Origin: Anastatus disparis
Taxonomy: Eukaryota > Arthropoda > Insecta > Hymenoptera > Eupelmidae
Direction: 5' to 3'
DNA length: 64,000 bases
Assembly: GCA_017163975.1 (NCBI GenBank)
Contig: JAFFSR010000245.1
Location: forward strand, 511,001-575,000
Under the pieces are notes generated by a model. It was not told the DNA's origin and did not search any database. It saw nothing but the letters and a program-made list of their open reading frames with translations. Position numbers and translations under genes: made by a program. Below are positions 44,334 through 55,937 of the stretch, piece by piece. Position 1 is the stretch's first letter. Each line of letters begins with the position of its first letter.

Positions 44334-46415
44334 TGCCACCAGATTTTTTTTTAAACAAGTGAGCAGTTTTTAATCAGTTACACAAACAGGTTATTTTTTC
44401 TATGTTACTTAAAATAAAAAAAATTCTAATTTAGGAAAAATTGCTAATATTAATACTGATAAAAATCTTAAAGATTTTTAAGGAATAGTTTTACTTTTTG
44501 ATGGATAATATGATTATATGATTTTATTTTCAAAAAATTTTTTCCCATAATAGTTATCTGTAATAAAAAAATTCTTTTTCAATGTAAATTACTTTTTCCT
44601 GACATTTGTTTTGAAAGTTTATGCTTAGCAATTTTAAAATTTGGTTGTGACACTGATGATGCTGCTATAAATTATTTTGGATGTGTTATAATTAGTGTGC
44701 TGCCTCAATTTTCAACTAAAGGATTATAAATTAAGGATATTTTGGATTGAATTGCGGAAATAAAATAAATGATTGAAGAATAACAATCAACAAATCAATA
44801 AATTCAATTATTAATAGTTAAAAAAAAATGTTACCATGTCAGTGAGTTTTTTCAACAGGGTTATACATAAATTAAATTAATTGAAATTAATATTTTTAAT
44901 CAATCATATACCTATTTTTTTTATTAAAAAGATATATTTTTACAAAATATGTAACAGTAAAAGAGTAGTTCGCAGAAAAAAATTGTACTTCGTTGAAAAA
45001 TTTTATAAATTATAAAAACACAAGTTTTTTAAACTTCATAAAATAATGAATAGCGTACTGTACATATTGTTTTTGTAGCAAAAATTCTACATGTAAAAAA
45101 TGTAATAAGATTAAAATACAAATAACGATTAATTAAACGTATTTATAAATTATAACATAAATTTAGCTAATGAAATAAAATTTTAGGAAATCCTATTCTA
45201 ATCTCTGCTGCACTGTAACAATAGTCTCATTCTAATATGAAAAATTGAAAAAAAATTATAAAACTTATTCTTATTTATAACTTTGGCATGAAAATTGCAT
45301 GAAATAAGCGACAAATTGTTTTTTATTTGAAAAATAGACTTTTCAAATTTTTGGAAATTATATCATACAAATTTTCCTGGACATTTTCCGACTTCACCCC
45401 CTTTAAATTAATGTTTAGTGACAAAATATATAAAAAAAATTTTTGGAACCGTTGACTTTAATGTTACTATAGCAATCTCCCCTATTTTCCGACCTGACTT
45501 TTTCATGTGAGCACCGTTGCGCGGTACTTTCTGAATAAGCGGTTCAATTATTCGTGAAAAATTAAAGGAAGACCGCAACCAGCCTAAACCATTCTTTTTT
45601 TATCAACAGTTGGTGGATTAGAGAATAATTTTAGCTAATTAAAATGTAAAAATTCTTAATTATATTGGTCACCAATGATTAGTGCAATAAAATAAAAAAA
45701 ATCATTAAAAATAGCAAAATGAGTTTTTTTTATATTTATGATGTTTTTACAGAGAAATGGTGCAATGTACGGCAAAATTGATAAGAATATTTTCGACTTA
45801 ATATTTGATGAAAAACACGAAAAATTATGTTTTTCTGCGAAGAATTAACAACCAGAAAATTTACTTTAGAGATTTTCCTAACTATTTTCCAGCTATCCAC
45901 CATCGAAATTCGTGTTCAAGGCACCAAAATACATAGGAAAAACTTTGGTGGAGCCGTGGATCTCCATCGGCTACGGAAACTCTCCTAGCTACCTATATTA
46001 GTTATAAATGTCCTCCGTATTCAGGTGAAATACCCCGGTGAACATGTACATTAAGGTTTGGAAAGATTCTGATGTAAAAGAACCTTTCTAATTTTTTGCG
46101 GTTTTTGGTACCAGTCCATAATACAACTTTGTGAACTCTTATGGAAAAAATTGTTATGATTTTCCTTGATACCTTCTGAACTTTTTTGATTCATTAAGTT
46201 TTACTAAGGAATAGTAACCTTAATTTTATCGTATTCACAATTAATGAACAATTAAGATCGCTTTAGAATTGAACAGCACTGTAAAGTTTTCAGGAGAATC
46301 CTTCTAGATTGTATTTTAAAAAATTCTTCAGAAATATTTTTCACGTTTTATCATCGTATGAATATATTTATTAAATTATTAGTAAATAAATGATTATAAA
46401 TCTATGAGATCATTT
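44331..46415. other. AT-rich interior of the hAT element; no gene seen
   Basis: Starts at GAGTGCCACCAG after the TA run. Frames are closed and no domain or RNA gene is recognisable. Confidence 0.45.
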
Positions 46416-46538
46416 TTTGTGAACAAAGCACATGTAACGTACAGTGGTGCTTGTATCAATCGGCCGAGAGCGGGATTCGAACTCGGAATCTCGAGATTAC
46501 GAATCCAACGCTCTATTGAATGAGCCACAGACCGACTC
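46416..46538 (-). mobile_element. Short tRNA-derived SINE (123 bp) with 14-base target duplication
   Basis: Flanked by perfect CTATGAGATCATTT repeats at 46402-46415 and 46539-46552. On the minus strand a tRNA-like head (46536 down to 46459) shows a perfect 7-base acceptor pairing GTCGGTC with GGCCGAT, a D-arm GCTC/GAGC, an anticodon loop TTCGTAA (anticodon CGT, threonine-like) and the B box GTTCGAATCCC. The arms have two extra bases, and a 45-base tail ending TTCACAAA follows, so it is a SINE and not a functional tRNA. Confidence 0.7.
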
Positions 46539-46691
46539 CTATGAGATCATTTAAGAATACGGATGAATCTTTATATTTTCTGTATATTGATTGAAAGGTT
46601 AATGAAACTTCACGAACTCTGTGGAAGTAAATCGAGATGAATTATTACAATCTTGTAAAGAGTTTAATAGCTATTAAAGATCCTTAAGAGG

Positions 46692-47062
46692 AGGTCGAGT
46701 ATATATGTCCTATTGTAATCAAAAAATTGATTTTTTTACAAAAACTAATAATTTTAGCAAAAAATAAAGAGAAAGCCCCATCTTGTATCATAAAATCAAT
46801 ATTTTCTTTGATTAGGAAAAAATTTTTTTATCGATTCCTTTTGAAAAAAACCTTGAAAAACATAAAATATCGAGGTTTGGATGGACAATTCAGTTTTTCA
46901 AAGTTTTCTTTGAAACGAAGCGATAAAAATAATTTTTTCTCATAAGAGAAAATATTGCTTTTTAGTATACGAGATGGGGCTTTCTTCTTATTTTTGCTAC
47001 AATCATAAGGTTTTGCAGAAAATTGAATTTTTTTATTATAAAAGGATAGAGATGTACGACCT
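46692..47062. mobile_element. Fold-back MITE (371 bp)
   Basis: Terminal inverted repeats start AGGTCG and end CGACCT. About 100 bases of each arm pair with mismatches, the best block being AAGCCCCATCTTGTAT near 46775 and its complement near 46966. No clear target duplication. The ORF at 46727-46945 is not a gene. Confidence 0.6.
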
Positions 47063-47479
47063 GCTATTAATAAAATACCGTGAAAATTATTTATGATTCT
47101 CAGTAACGATCTTGAAGTTATAAAAAAATATACATATTATTAAATTTTTTTAACTCTTGAAATAGTTAAGCATACCATGGAATTGTTTGATAGTGGAAAT
47201 AAAGCCATTTTACACGACTAAGCTATAAATTTTTTTTGTGAATAAATACAATAAATCGCACTAATTTATTAATACTAGGCAATTTTTCAGTTTATTAATA
47301 AGTTAATTTAATTAATACTATGATATGCCCTTCGAAAATCACTATTCAATATATTAGAAATTCATAAAGAATCTGGAGAAGTCATAATCATATTTTTTGA
47401 TATATGGGGATATCCACAAAACTTTTAATTGTCTAGTAACAGGTCATATTACAGCTGTTACTGGGTTACCGCATGATGC

Positions 47480-47745
47480 ACATTGTTTAAACTAGGTTCA
47501 AATCTTTTGTGCTATCCTGTAACTCTATTTCTGATGTATTTTGTAAATGTTTAACAAACGGCGCAGTAGATATTTCTATGAAACATTCATTTTTACACAT
47601 AAAAAATTACCGTAATTTATCTTATGTGTAAATTTACTTTTTATAGAATTATCTGCTGCGCCGTTTGTGGCACATTTACAAAATACATCAGAAATAGAGT
47701 TACAGGATAGCACAAAAGATTATAACCTAGTTTAAATAATGACCT
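47480..47745. mobile_element. Fold-back MITE (about 265 bp)
   Basis: Arms from TTTAAACTAGGTT to AACCTAGTTTAAA, including GTGCTATCCTGTAACTC and GGCGCAG blocks repeated inverted on the right. The middle is an AT-rich spacer with its own small hairpin (TTACACATAA...TTATGTGTAA). Confidence 0.65.
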
Positions 47746-48001
47746 CTTACTAGAGAATTTAAAGTTGGATGGATATTCCCATATAATACCATAGTGGTAC
47801 ACATGAAATTGGAAAGGTTCTAAAAATATATAAATTACAATAACTTTTCTGATGAGGATATATTATTCAGATTAATATTATTTTTAAAATTAGATAACAT
47901 TATTTTTATTTTTAAGAGCATGACGAAGCTTCCAGTCTTCTAATAATATTTCCAATCCCAAGTTATGAATAAACAATGCGTTTAATAACATTTTTTTGCA
48001 C

Positions 48002-48240
48002 AAAGAAAAAATTTGTAAGATTCAACTCGAATGCGGACAACTCAAGAAACCCACGAAAATACTACATAAAAAGTAATAATACAAACTTTCAATGTAACGT
48101 ATTTTAAGATTGGGTTTGTCGAGCTTGATATAATTTCCAATCCAAGTTCATAAAAAATTTACAAGTTTAAATGATTTTTTATTTTAACAAAAATTATTGT
48201 ATTAACATAGCTTTAGTGCGGACAAGTCATTATATTTGTT
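48002..48240 (+). repeat. Dispersed repeat, copy A
   Basis: About 240 bases starting AAATTTGTAAGATT and ending TAGTGCGGACAAGT-like. A direct copy with about 80-85 per cent visual similarity is at 56366-56600. Shared blocks: GTGCGGACAACTCA, TTGTCGAGCTTGAT and TTTTTATTTTAACAAAA. Family unknown. Confidence 0.6.
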
Positions 48241-49439
48241 TTTCTCATCCGTGCTGAGTAAGCGGCCTATAGCGCATGCGTTTTCGGGGTAGTAAGTAGC
48301 TAATAGCGCGCGCTGCGTGTGTTGTTTTTTGAGGGCGTGTGTTTCACAGCTATGTATAATATTATTTTGTATTAAATCACGTAAATACGTTACATTCTGT
48401 AAAATAATGTCACGCAAAAGCGTTAATTAATGTAAAATCGCAAAGGTTTATACAAGCGCAGCGCCCTCATACTGTATCTCATCGACCATATGATGAATTT
48501 TATACTCTATCTCGCTTTAACCTCTGAAAAAGTAAATCGTATCATCTATTCTTGTATTATTTTTACATTAACGAAATCGTAATTATTCCGTATAAACGTG
48601 AAATTGGTGAACTAAAAGTATGTAATTTAATTACAAATAATAGTACCAAAAAGTATTGAAATATACTATTGCGAGTCAGTCGTACGGCAGATATGAGAGA
48701 GAGAGAGAGTCTCGGGCAATGGCGCTATTCGCTACGCTCGTGCGCCAACTTGCCCTCGTGCGCAATAGTCAACTAAACCTTACTCGTTACACAATATACT
48801 ATTAATTTACGAATTTAAAATGATATTAATGAAATAAAAAAAGCAAAACTTGATTGCTGTAGCTCCAACATCAGATAAATATTACGGAAAGAAACATAAT
48901 GAATCACCCAAATTCACAATTTTATAAATTACAACTGAATCACTGGAAAAATAGTTGCATACAATAGACTTTTCCAAATTTTATGAGTAACGGCTTATAA
49001 TTGAAATTTCAATGTCGGAACGATTCGGAAAACTTGAAACATTTATCAATTTTCATTTCATAATAGTTCTTAAACATTCTTTAAAGACCGGAAAAATAAT
49101 TGTTCCGATTCTTTTAGAAATTTTCGGGTCATTTTAACGAGGATATAACTGATGATGATGTAACAAAATTCAACCGCAATAATCACAAATTTTCCAATCG
49201 AAAACGTTTCCATAAATAATTTCCATAACTTTATAATTTCCGCGAAAATAATCATAATCTTTATAATTCTGCAAAAATGACGATTTATATTGACTTTTTC
49301 ATAAATTTAAGTAACTTATAGAAATTTTCTCAAATTCAATTTACTTGTTTTTGTCATAAAAAACGAAAGATAATTAGTCTCAAAGCAGACTTAACGTAGG
49401 TAAATATTATTTTTTTATATACGCTTTTCTTATATTCGC
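48241..49439. other. AT-rich interval with a GC-rich hairpin at 48705-48765
   Basis: No gene seen. At about 48713-48758, GGGCAATGGCGC pairs with GCGCCAACTTGCCC around a 16-base loop, nested within CTATTGCG (48666) and CGCAATAG (48762), and preceded by a (GA)n run. It looks like the end structure of a small mobile element, but I cannot assign one. Confidence 0.4.
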
Positions 49440-49990
49440 CTTCATGTCTGTTTGCATGTTTGTCCGTCTGTAATCAAATCTTGCGCGCTCGATTTCAGGC
49501 ACTTTTTGACAGATATAAATTCTGACAATTGGCATAGACTTTGGTCTTGGATGACAATACAATAATCAGTTGTCATTTTGGTACCTGGACATCCAGGTCG
49601 ATGATAATGGGTGTGAAAAGTCATCTCCGAGGAAGTATAAATGGGGAGGCTTTCTTTGGGTCAAGGCGAGTTTCTCGGGGGTTTTCGGGGTTGCTAAAAC
49701 CGAATTTGAGATCAAACAATTGCCACAAAGTGATGCACGTTGTCCAGAATACGCATGGACGTCGTCTCCGAGGAAGTACAAGTGGGGAGGCTTTCTCTGG
49801 GTCGAGGTGGGTTCCCCGGGGATTTCAGGGCTGCTAAAACCTAATTCAAGGTTTGAAAGTGAATCTATAATGCATAATAATGATTTAGGATGAAGAGGTC
49901 GAACTGGAGTACCAAGTCGCCGATAACGGATGTACCTGAGTGTAATCTTCGAAAAGTCTGGTTGCAATGTAACTCTAAATGATAATAAAA
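49440..49990 (+). repeat. Dispersed repeat with two 144-bp tandem units
   Basis: The left part (CATGTCTGTTTGCATG ... GGATGACAATACAATA) is a diverged relative of the unit at 2975-3110. The right part has a unit starting TCTCCGAGGAAGTA near 49623 and again near 49767, each continuing TGGGGAGGCTTTCT and a GGGTT/CCCC-rich stretch. Overlapping ORFs on both strands follow from the repeat and show no domain. Confidence 0.55.
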
Positions 49991-50834
49991 ACAATTTTAA
50001 CTTAAAAATAGAAAATACAAAATTTTAAAAACATGCTTTAAAAATAAAATACAATAATTGAATAAATAGACTAAAAAGTATAAAATAAATAAATTAACTT
50101 TTTTTAAATTTTTTAAATAATAGCACTTATTACCTGTATATCGGAATGATGTTTGATGAAAAAATGTTAAAATTATTCACTAATTACAATAGTAATATGC
50201 TTTCTCGAAGTTAAATTTCGCTGGCATTATTCGAACGAAAAATTCATAAATTAGTAGGGATACTACCGCAAATTTATATGCGAGATGATTTGTATGAATG
50301 ATCTTTATATATGGGTATCGACTACGAGTAAATCAACATATTTCATGGAACTTGCATGAATCTTAAACAATTGTTCTTTTAAAATCTTTTTATTTCCGAG
50401 TATTCTCCGACCTAATCAAACAACCTTAGAATCGAAATCTAAAAGAATCTCCAAGTTTCATTTGACATAGTCCCTGCAAATATCTGTAAACTTCATAATC
50501 GGTATGGAAAATTTCAAAATTCATTCATATAGACGATTTCCAGGTAGCCAGGATCACCTGGATATTGTGAGATGCCATCTCGGGAAACGTACATGTTATT
50601 AATAAATAATGGCTAAATTTCAAAAGATATTCTTGTAGACAATGTTTATCTTACTCGGAACATCCATGTTTGGCTAGATAACATTTGAAACAACTTCAAA
50701 GTAGTTATTAAACTATAAGTTGAATTTCAAAAGTTTTAGCTGTAGATGATGTTTAAGTTGTCATTAACACCTAGGTATCCAAAGACGGCGATCGTGGGTA
50801 CCACAGCATAATAAATAACTATTTTTTAAATATT
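49991..50834. other. AT-rich interval; no gene seen
   Basis: No open frames of note and no repeat recognised, up to the TA run at about 50855. Confidence 0.4.
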
Positions 50835-51223
50835 GTCTACATCGATAAGGTAAAGTATGTATATATATATATATATATATATATAAAGTTAAATATGTGT
50901 TTGTATGTGTGAGCGTGTGCGTGTGCGTATGAGTTGAAATTAAATGTTCCATATAAACTTGAATAAACCTGTGTGTGTACGTGCGATTCTACATGAAATG
51001 TCCCTTATGTATATATATATATGTTTATATCAAGCTTGTAAGTCGATATGAAAAGTCCCACGTACATGAACGCGTGTGTGCATGCATGCGAATTGACATG
51101 AAACGTCTCATATATATAAACCTAAGGGTACTTAGATAGGTGTGTACAAGTTGTCATGAAATGTCCCATATATATATAGAAAAACCTGTGCTTATGAGTA
51201 CGTGCAAGTTGACATGAAATGTC

Positions 51224-51293
<70 letters not shown>

Positions 51294-51556
51294 AAAATTG
51301 CGGGTGAACGTGAGCAATTTGATATGAAATGGACCATATATACATATGCAAAAACCTGTCAGTAAGGTCGTACATGAGTTGACATGAAGAGTCGCATGTA
51401 TATAAAAGCGTGTATGCATGAATGAAAATTGACATGAAACGTCGCATATATGTAAACCTGAAGGAACTCGGATAGGTGTGTGAGAGTTGTCATGAAATGT
51501 TCCATATATATAGAAAAGCCTGTGATTATGAGTACATACGAGTTGACATGAAATGT

Positions 51557-51642
<86 letters not shown>

Positions 51643-52176
51643 CCTGTGTGTGTGCATGCGCATTGGCATGAAATGTCCCATATATATAAACCTGTATGTG
51701 CGTGCGTTGAAATTTACAGAAAAAATCCCATGCATATCAACGTGTGTGTGCATGAATGAAAATTGACACGAAACGTCCTATGTATGAAAACCTGAGAACT
51801 CGGATAGGTGTGTGAGAGTTGTCATGAAATGTTCCATATATATAGATAAGCCTGTGATTATGAGTATGTACAAGTTGACATGAAATGTCCCATATATATA
51901 TATATATATAATGCTGTGTGTGTGTGTATGTGTGCGTGCGCATTGGCATGAAATGTCCTATATATATAAACCTGTATGTGCGTGCGTTGAAATTTACAGA
52001 AAAAATCCCATGTATATCAACGTGTGTGTGCATGAATGAAAATTGACACGAAACGTCCCATGTATGAAAACCTGAGAACTCGGATGGGTGTGTGAGAGTT
52101 GTCATAAAATGTTCCATATATATAGATAAGCCTGTGATTATGAGTATGTACTAGTTGACATGAAATGTCCCATATA

Positions 52177-52214
<38 letters not shown>

Positions 52215-53010
52215 GCTGTGTGTGTGTATGTGTGCGTGCGCATTGGCATGAAATGTCCTATATATATAAACCTGTATGTGTGTGCGTTGAAATTTACATA
52301 AAAAATCCCATGTATATTAACGTGTGTGTGCATGAATGAAAATTGACATGAAACGTCCCATATATGCGAATCTTAAGGAACTCGGATAGGTATGTGAGAG
52401 TTGTCATGAAATCTTCCATATATATAGAGAAGCCTGTGATCATGAGTACGTACGAGTTGACCCGAAATGTCCCATGTATATATATACACATATATAATCC
52501 TGTGTGTGTGCATGCGCATTGGCATGAAATGTCCCATATATTAGGCAGTTTGCTATGCAAGCTCAGAGTAGGTGGCGTTCTGAGCTCTAGCGCTGTCATG
52601 GCGGCACACTCCACGTATGTGTGCATGGATGAGCACATACGTGTAGCTGTGTGCGTGCAACGACGCGCAACGCTCTGCTATTAGAGAAGGGGCTTCCCCC
52701 ACTACTTTTAAATGTGACGTTATTGAATACACACGGATAGACTCATGAATACACTTATACATGTTAACATAGCAAGATTATCGTAGTGTGACCGCCATGA
52801 CAGCGCTAGTGCTCAGAACGCCACCTGCTTCGAGCTGGCATAGCAAACTGCCTAATATAAACCTGTCTGTGGGTGCGTTCTTATTGACGTGGAATATCCC
52901 ACGTATGTATGTATGTGTGCGTTTGGGTCGACACGAAATGTTGCATATATATGAGCCCAGGTGCGTATGTATGTGCGCGTCCACATCTGTTTTTCTATAT
53001 ACATATATAT
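50835..53010 (-). repeat. Satellite-like array, right arm of the hAT element
   Basis: Inverted counterpart of 40745-42470: cores GACATGAAATGTCCCATATA alternate with GAAAAAATCCCATG-type cores, CGTGTGTGTGCATG tracts and long TA runs (51225-51285, 51561-51640, 52174-52212). Within it a unit of about 330 bases is itself repeated in tandem (starting near 51480, 51810 and 52110). Confidence 0.8.
52541..52855. mobile_element. MITE (315 bp) inside the satellite arm
   Basis: About 70-base terminal inverted repeats starting TTAGGCAGTTTGCTATGC and ending with the complement. Flanked by TATA (52537-52540, 52856-52859), so the duplication is TA or TATA; the surrounding satellite unit continues on both sides. 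The TIRs carry GGTGGCGTTCTGAGC and GCGCTGTCATGGCGG blocks, unusually GC-rich for this window. A TA duplication suggests a Tc1/mariner-type relative. Confidence 0.75.
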
Positions 53011-53019
53011 GATGAAAAT

Positions 53020-53960
53020 TCCTTTAAAACGTTTAATTAAAAAGGAATCATGGAATTTTTAATTAAAGCCCTCGAATTCACAAATCATAATCATAACTGA
53101 CGCTCTTTCAATTCACGATTACATTTTGATTTCTTAATTGAAATTTATTTAATTAAGGATTCCTTTTGATTTTGGAATTAAAGCCCTTTCAATTCACGAT
53201 TAAATTTTGATTTCTTAATTGAAATTTATTTAATTAAGGATTCCTTTTGATTTTGGAATTAAAGCCCTTTCAATTCACGATTAAATTTTGATTTCTTAAT
53301 TGAAATTTATTCAATTAAGAATTCCTTTTGATTTTGGAATTAAAGCCCTTTCAATTCACGATTACATTTTGATTTCTTAATTGAAATTTATTTAATTAAG
53401 GATTTCTTTTGATTTTGGAATTAAAGCCCTTTCAATTCACGATTACATTTTGATTTCTTAATTGAAATTTATTTAATTAAGAATTCCTTTTGATTTTGGA
53501 ATTAAAGCCCTTTCAATTCACGATTAAATTTTGATTTCTTAATTGAAATTTATTCAATTAAGAATTCCTTTTGATTTTGGAATTAAAGCCCTTTCAATTC
53601 ACGATTACATTTTGATTTCTTAATTGAAATTTATTTAATTAAGGATTTCTTTTGATTTTGGAATTAAAGCCCTTTCAATTCACGATTACATTTTGATTTC
53701 TTAATTGAAATTTATTTAATTAAGAATTCCTTTTGATTTTGGAATTAAAGCCCTTTCAATTCACGATTAAATTTTGATTTCTTAATTGAAATTTATTTAA
53801 TTAAGAATTCCTTTTGATTTTGTAATTAAAGCCCTTTCAATTCACGATTACATTTTGATTTTTTAATTGAAATTTATTTAATTAAGAATTTCTTTTGATT
53901 TTTTAATTAAAGCCTTTTCAATTCACGATTAGATTTTGATTTATTAATTAAAATATTTTT
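53020..53960 (-). repeat. 81-bp subterminal tandem repeats, right (about eleven copies)
   Basis: Inverted counterpart of 40310-40735, with cores TTCAATTCACGATTA about every 80-81 bases from 53105 to 53930. Neighbouring units differ at few positions, with variants of two types alternating, which suggests block-wise expansion on this side only. Confidence 0.8.
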
Positions 53961-54526
53961 AATTATTAATTTAAAAGGAATTGTTAATTAAATAAAACTC
54001 TAATTACGAATTCAAAAAGGATTTGTGAATTAAAATTTATTTAAAGCCCAAAATGATTTAAATATTTGCAACCCTGTCTCGGAAACGCGTTTTTTCTATT
54101 GTTATCCGCGAAGTAAATGTCGAACGCTGTAAATTGTTGTAAATTTAAATTTAAATTGGAAAAAAAATTGTAAGAAAAGAAATGCAAGGAAACTAAAAGA
54201 AAAACTTGGCATAGGGTAGCGTGGTTCGCCCTGACGCGAAATAGTAAAATAGAAAAGGAGAGATAATGAAATAATGTACGAAGCAGGGCTTCTTGTCTGG
54301 ATTATAAAAAAAAAGAGGAAAGAAAAATAAATTATATAATTTTGGCAAATTACATGGGTGTTGACTAGTTGATTATACCCATCCTTGCTGCCTCTTTTTT
54401 TTAAGACTTCCAACCCGGATACGTAGCGCTCGCGCATTAGTCAAAAGGAAGTCAATGGATGGCTGAAATTCAGCCATTCATAAAAAATTATTTAATTATA
54501 ATTTAGCTTATATACTGAACGTAACA

Positions 54527-55490
54527 GTATTTTATCAAAAAGTCGAAGAATCAAATGATTTGGTAATAAAAAAAGGAATATTTGAAAAATGTATTGTATA
54601 TGGTTATTAAATTAAATTTCAAAAACGAGGATTACGGTATATGCATATATTGTTATTCTTAGATGAAAATGATAAATTTGACATATCTAAGAAAGTTAGT
54701 AAAATAATAAGTGCAGAAATGCCGAATAGAGATATTTATCCAAAATTATATAGTATTGTTAACCAATTTATGATACACGGTCCCTGTGGTATGCCAAATG
54801 TAAATGGTCCGTGTATGGATAAAAATACAGAATAATGTACTAAAAGTTTTCCAAAAAAAATTTAATAATACAATAGTATATCCATTATACAAACGTAAAA
54901 ATAATGACGTCAAAAATAAATTTACAGAAAGAGTTGCAGATAATGAATTTGTTGTTCCTTATAATCCTTACTTATTATTGAAATAAAGGTCATGATTGTG
55001 CATATATTAAAATACGTAAAAAAATTGTCGATTTTTAATTAGAAAATAAAGACACTTTTCAAAATGACAATCGTGAAAATGTTGAATATGAAAATGATAA
55101 AATCCAACAATACATAAATACACCATATTTATGTCCACCTGAAGCAATGCACAGATTATTAGATTATCCTTCATATGTCATTTCAAATACTATAAAAAAT
55201 CTACGCGTTCATGAAGAAAATCAACAAAATGTATTTTTCAAAGGAGAAAAAAAGAAATGATTACGCAGAAAAATATGGGGACAACATTAACAGCATACTT
55301 TTAATTAAATAAAGACAATTCTGAAGCACGAAATCACCTGTATTCAGAATTACAAAATTTTTATACATTTGCAACTGAAAAAGTGGAATAAGAGAAAAAA
55401 AAGAAAAACCAATCCTTAGTAGAATGTATTTGGTAAATCCGAAAGATAGAGAACGTTATTTTATTAGATTATTACTATCACATGTTCTTC
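54527..55490 (+). pseudogene. Helitron Rep/helicase fragment
   Basis: Discontinuous frames match the Helitron replicase region: MHILLFLDENDKFD (the HxH-type Rep motif region), KIISAEMPNRD, FMIHGPCGMPN and GPCM, then after a stop and frame change PLYKRKN, EFVVPYNPYLLLK and KGHDC, then PPEAMHRLLDYP, LRVHEENQQNVFF and finally YLVNPKDRERYFIRLLLSHV. An active protein nicks and unwinds DNA for rolling-circle transposition. Here at least five stops or frame changes occur and the helicase motifs are absent. The gene starts abruptly at the end of the gypsy 3' LTR, so the retrotransposon probably landed in it. Confidence 0.65.
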
Positions 55491-55937
55491 TTCTTCTCAT
55501 TTTAATTGACCTTTTGACTAGCTCTTATTTGGGTGGGGGAAGATACAGGAGATAAAAAAAGAGAATGAGAGGAAGAGAAGAAGACAATAAAGCAAAATAT
55601 AGTAAATATTGATGAAGAGAGAAATATGGATATTAAAACCCAAATAAAACCGAATAAAAAAGCCAAAAAAAGACTTTTTTAACACGGTGTTCGGAAAATT
55701 CGTTTTTCGGTGCCTAATTTCCATAGCGAAAATGCCTGTTTACTGCACGAAAAATTAAGCGTGCAAAAATTTAAAAAGTGTGTAGAAAATTCATTTCTTG
55801 ATTAAGGAATGAATTTTTCGCGCGCTTTTTAGATTTTCGCGCACTTAATTTTTCGTGCAGTAAACAGGAATTCTTGATATGAAATCGAAACATCGGAAAT
55901 CTAAAACGCTTTTTAATGCGAACGTAAAACATCACTG
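55491..55937. other. Intergenic stretch with a 137-base hairpin
   Basis: An inverted repeat at about 55732-55868 (CCTGTTTACTGCACGAAAAA and complement) with an 11-base loop near 55800. Upstream, TGTTCGGAAAATTCGTTTTTCGG (about 55688) recurs at about 57384, on the other side of the 55938-57038 element. No gene. Confidence 0.5.

Larger units (their letters stand above)
40273..54076. mobile_element. Giant non-autonomous hAT-type element
   Basis: Ends CAGGGTTGC and GCAACCCTG, with a perfect 8-base target duplication TCTCGGAA (40265-40272 and 54077-54084). The empty site is preserved in the 5' LTR near 16127. The terminal motif and 8-base duplication are those of hAT transposons. Inside: inverted subterminal 81-bp repeats, inverted arms of a TATA/CACA-rich satellite, a 1.9-kb palindrome, and about 6 kb of AT-rich sequence with a SINE and fold-back MITEs. 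I see no transposase, so it would need one supplied by another element. Confidence 0.8.
15119..54526 (+). mobile_element. Ty3/Gypsy retrotransposon with nested insertions
   Basis: Defined by a long direct repeat (15130-16583 matching 39283-40272 plus 54085-54526) and by gag, protease, RT/RNase H and integrase remnants between. Order PR-RT-RH-IN and the sequences place it in Ty3/Gypsy, closest in style to the insect 17.6/gypsy-like clade. The 3' LTR starts TGTAATGAACC at 38812, just after the purine tract GGGTGGGGAGG, and both LTRs end ACTGAACGTAACA. No TGG-type primer binding site follows the 5' LTR, which I cannot explain. Later insertions: 19459-20762, 21827-24361, about 27690-27890, 32632-35104 and 40273-54076. 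All ORFs are damaged; the element is dead. Confidence 0.8.
38812..54526 (+). repeat. Gypsy 3' LTR, split by a 13.8-kb hAT-type insertion
   Basis: LTR parts are 38812-40272 and 54077-54526 (about 1.9 kb without the insertion and one target copy). It begins TGTAATGAACC after the purine tract and ends GTAACA. The first 550 bases hold three imperfect tandem units (38825, 39010 and 39195) sharing a GAATTTTTCAAA-like block, only the last part of which is kept in the 5' LTR. The LTR right end touches a Helitron fragment. Confidence 0.7.

Noticed and set aside
49541..49994. ORFs on both strands of about 100-140 codons
   Set aside because: They follow the 144-bp tandem unit; frames on both strands are equally open and nothing matches a known domain.
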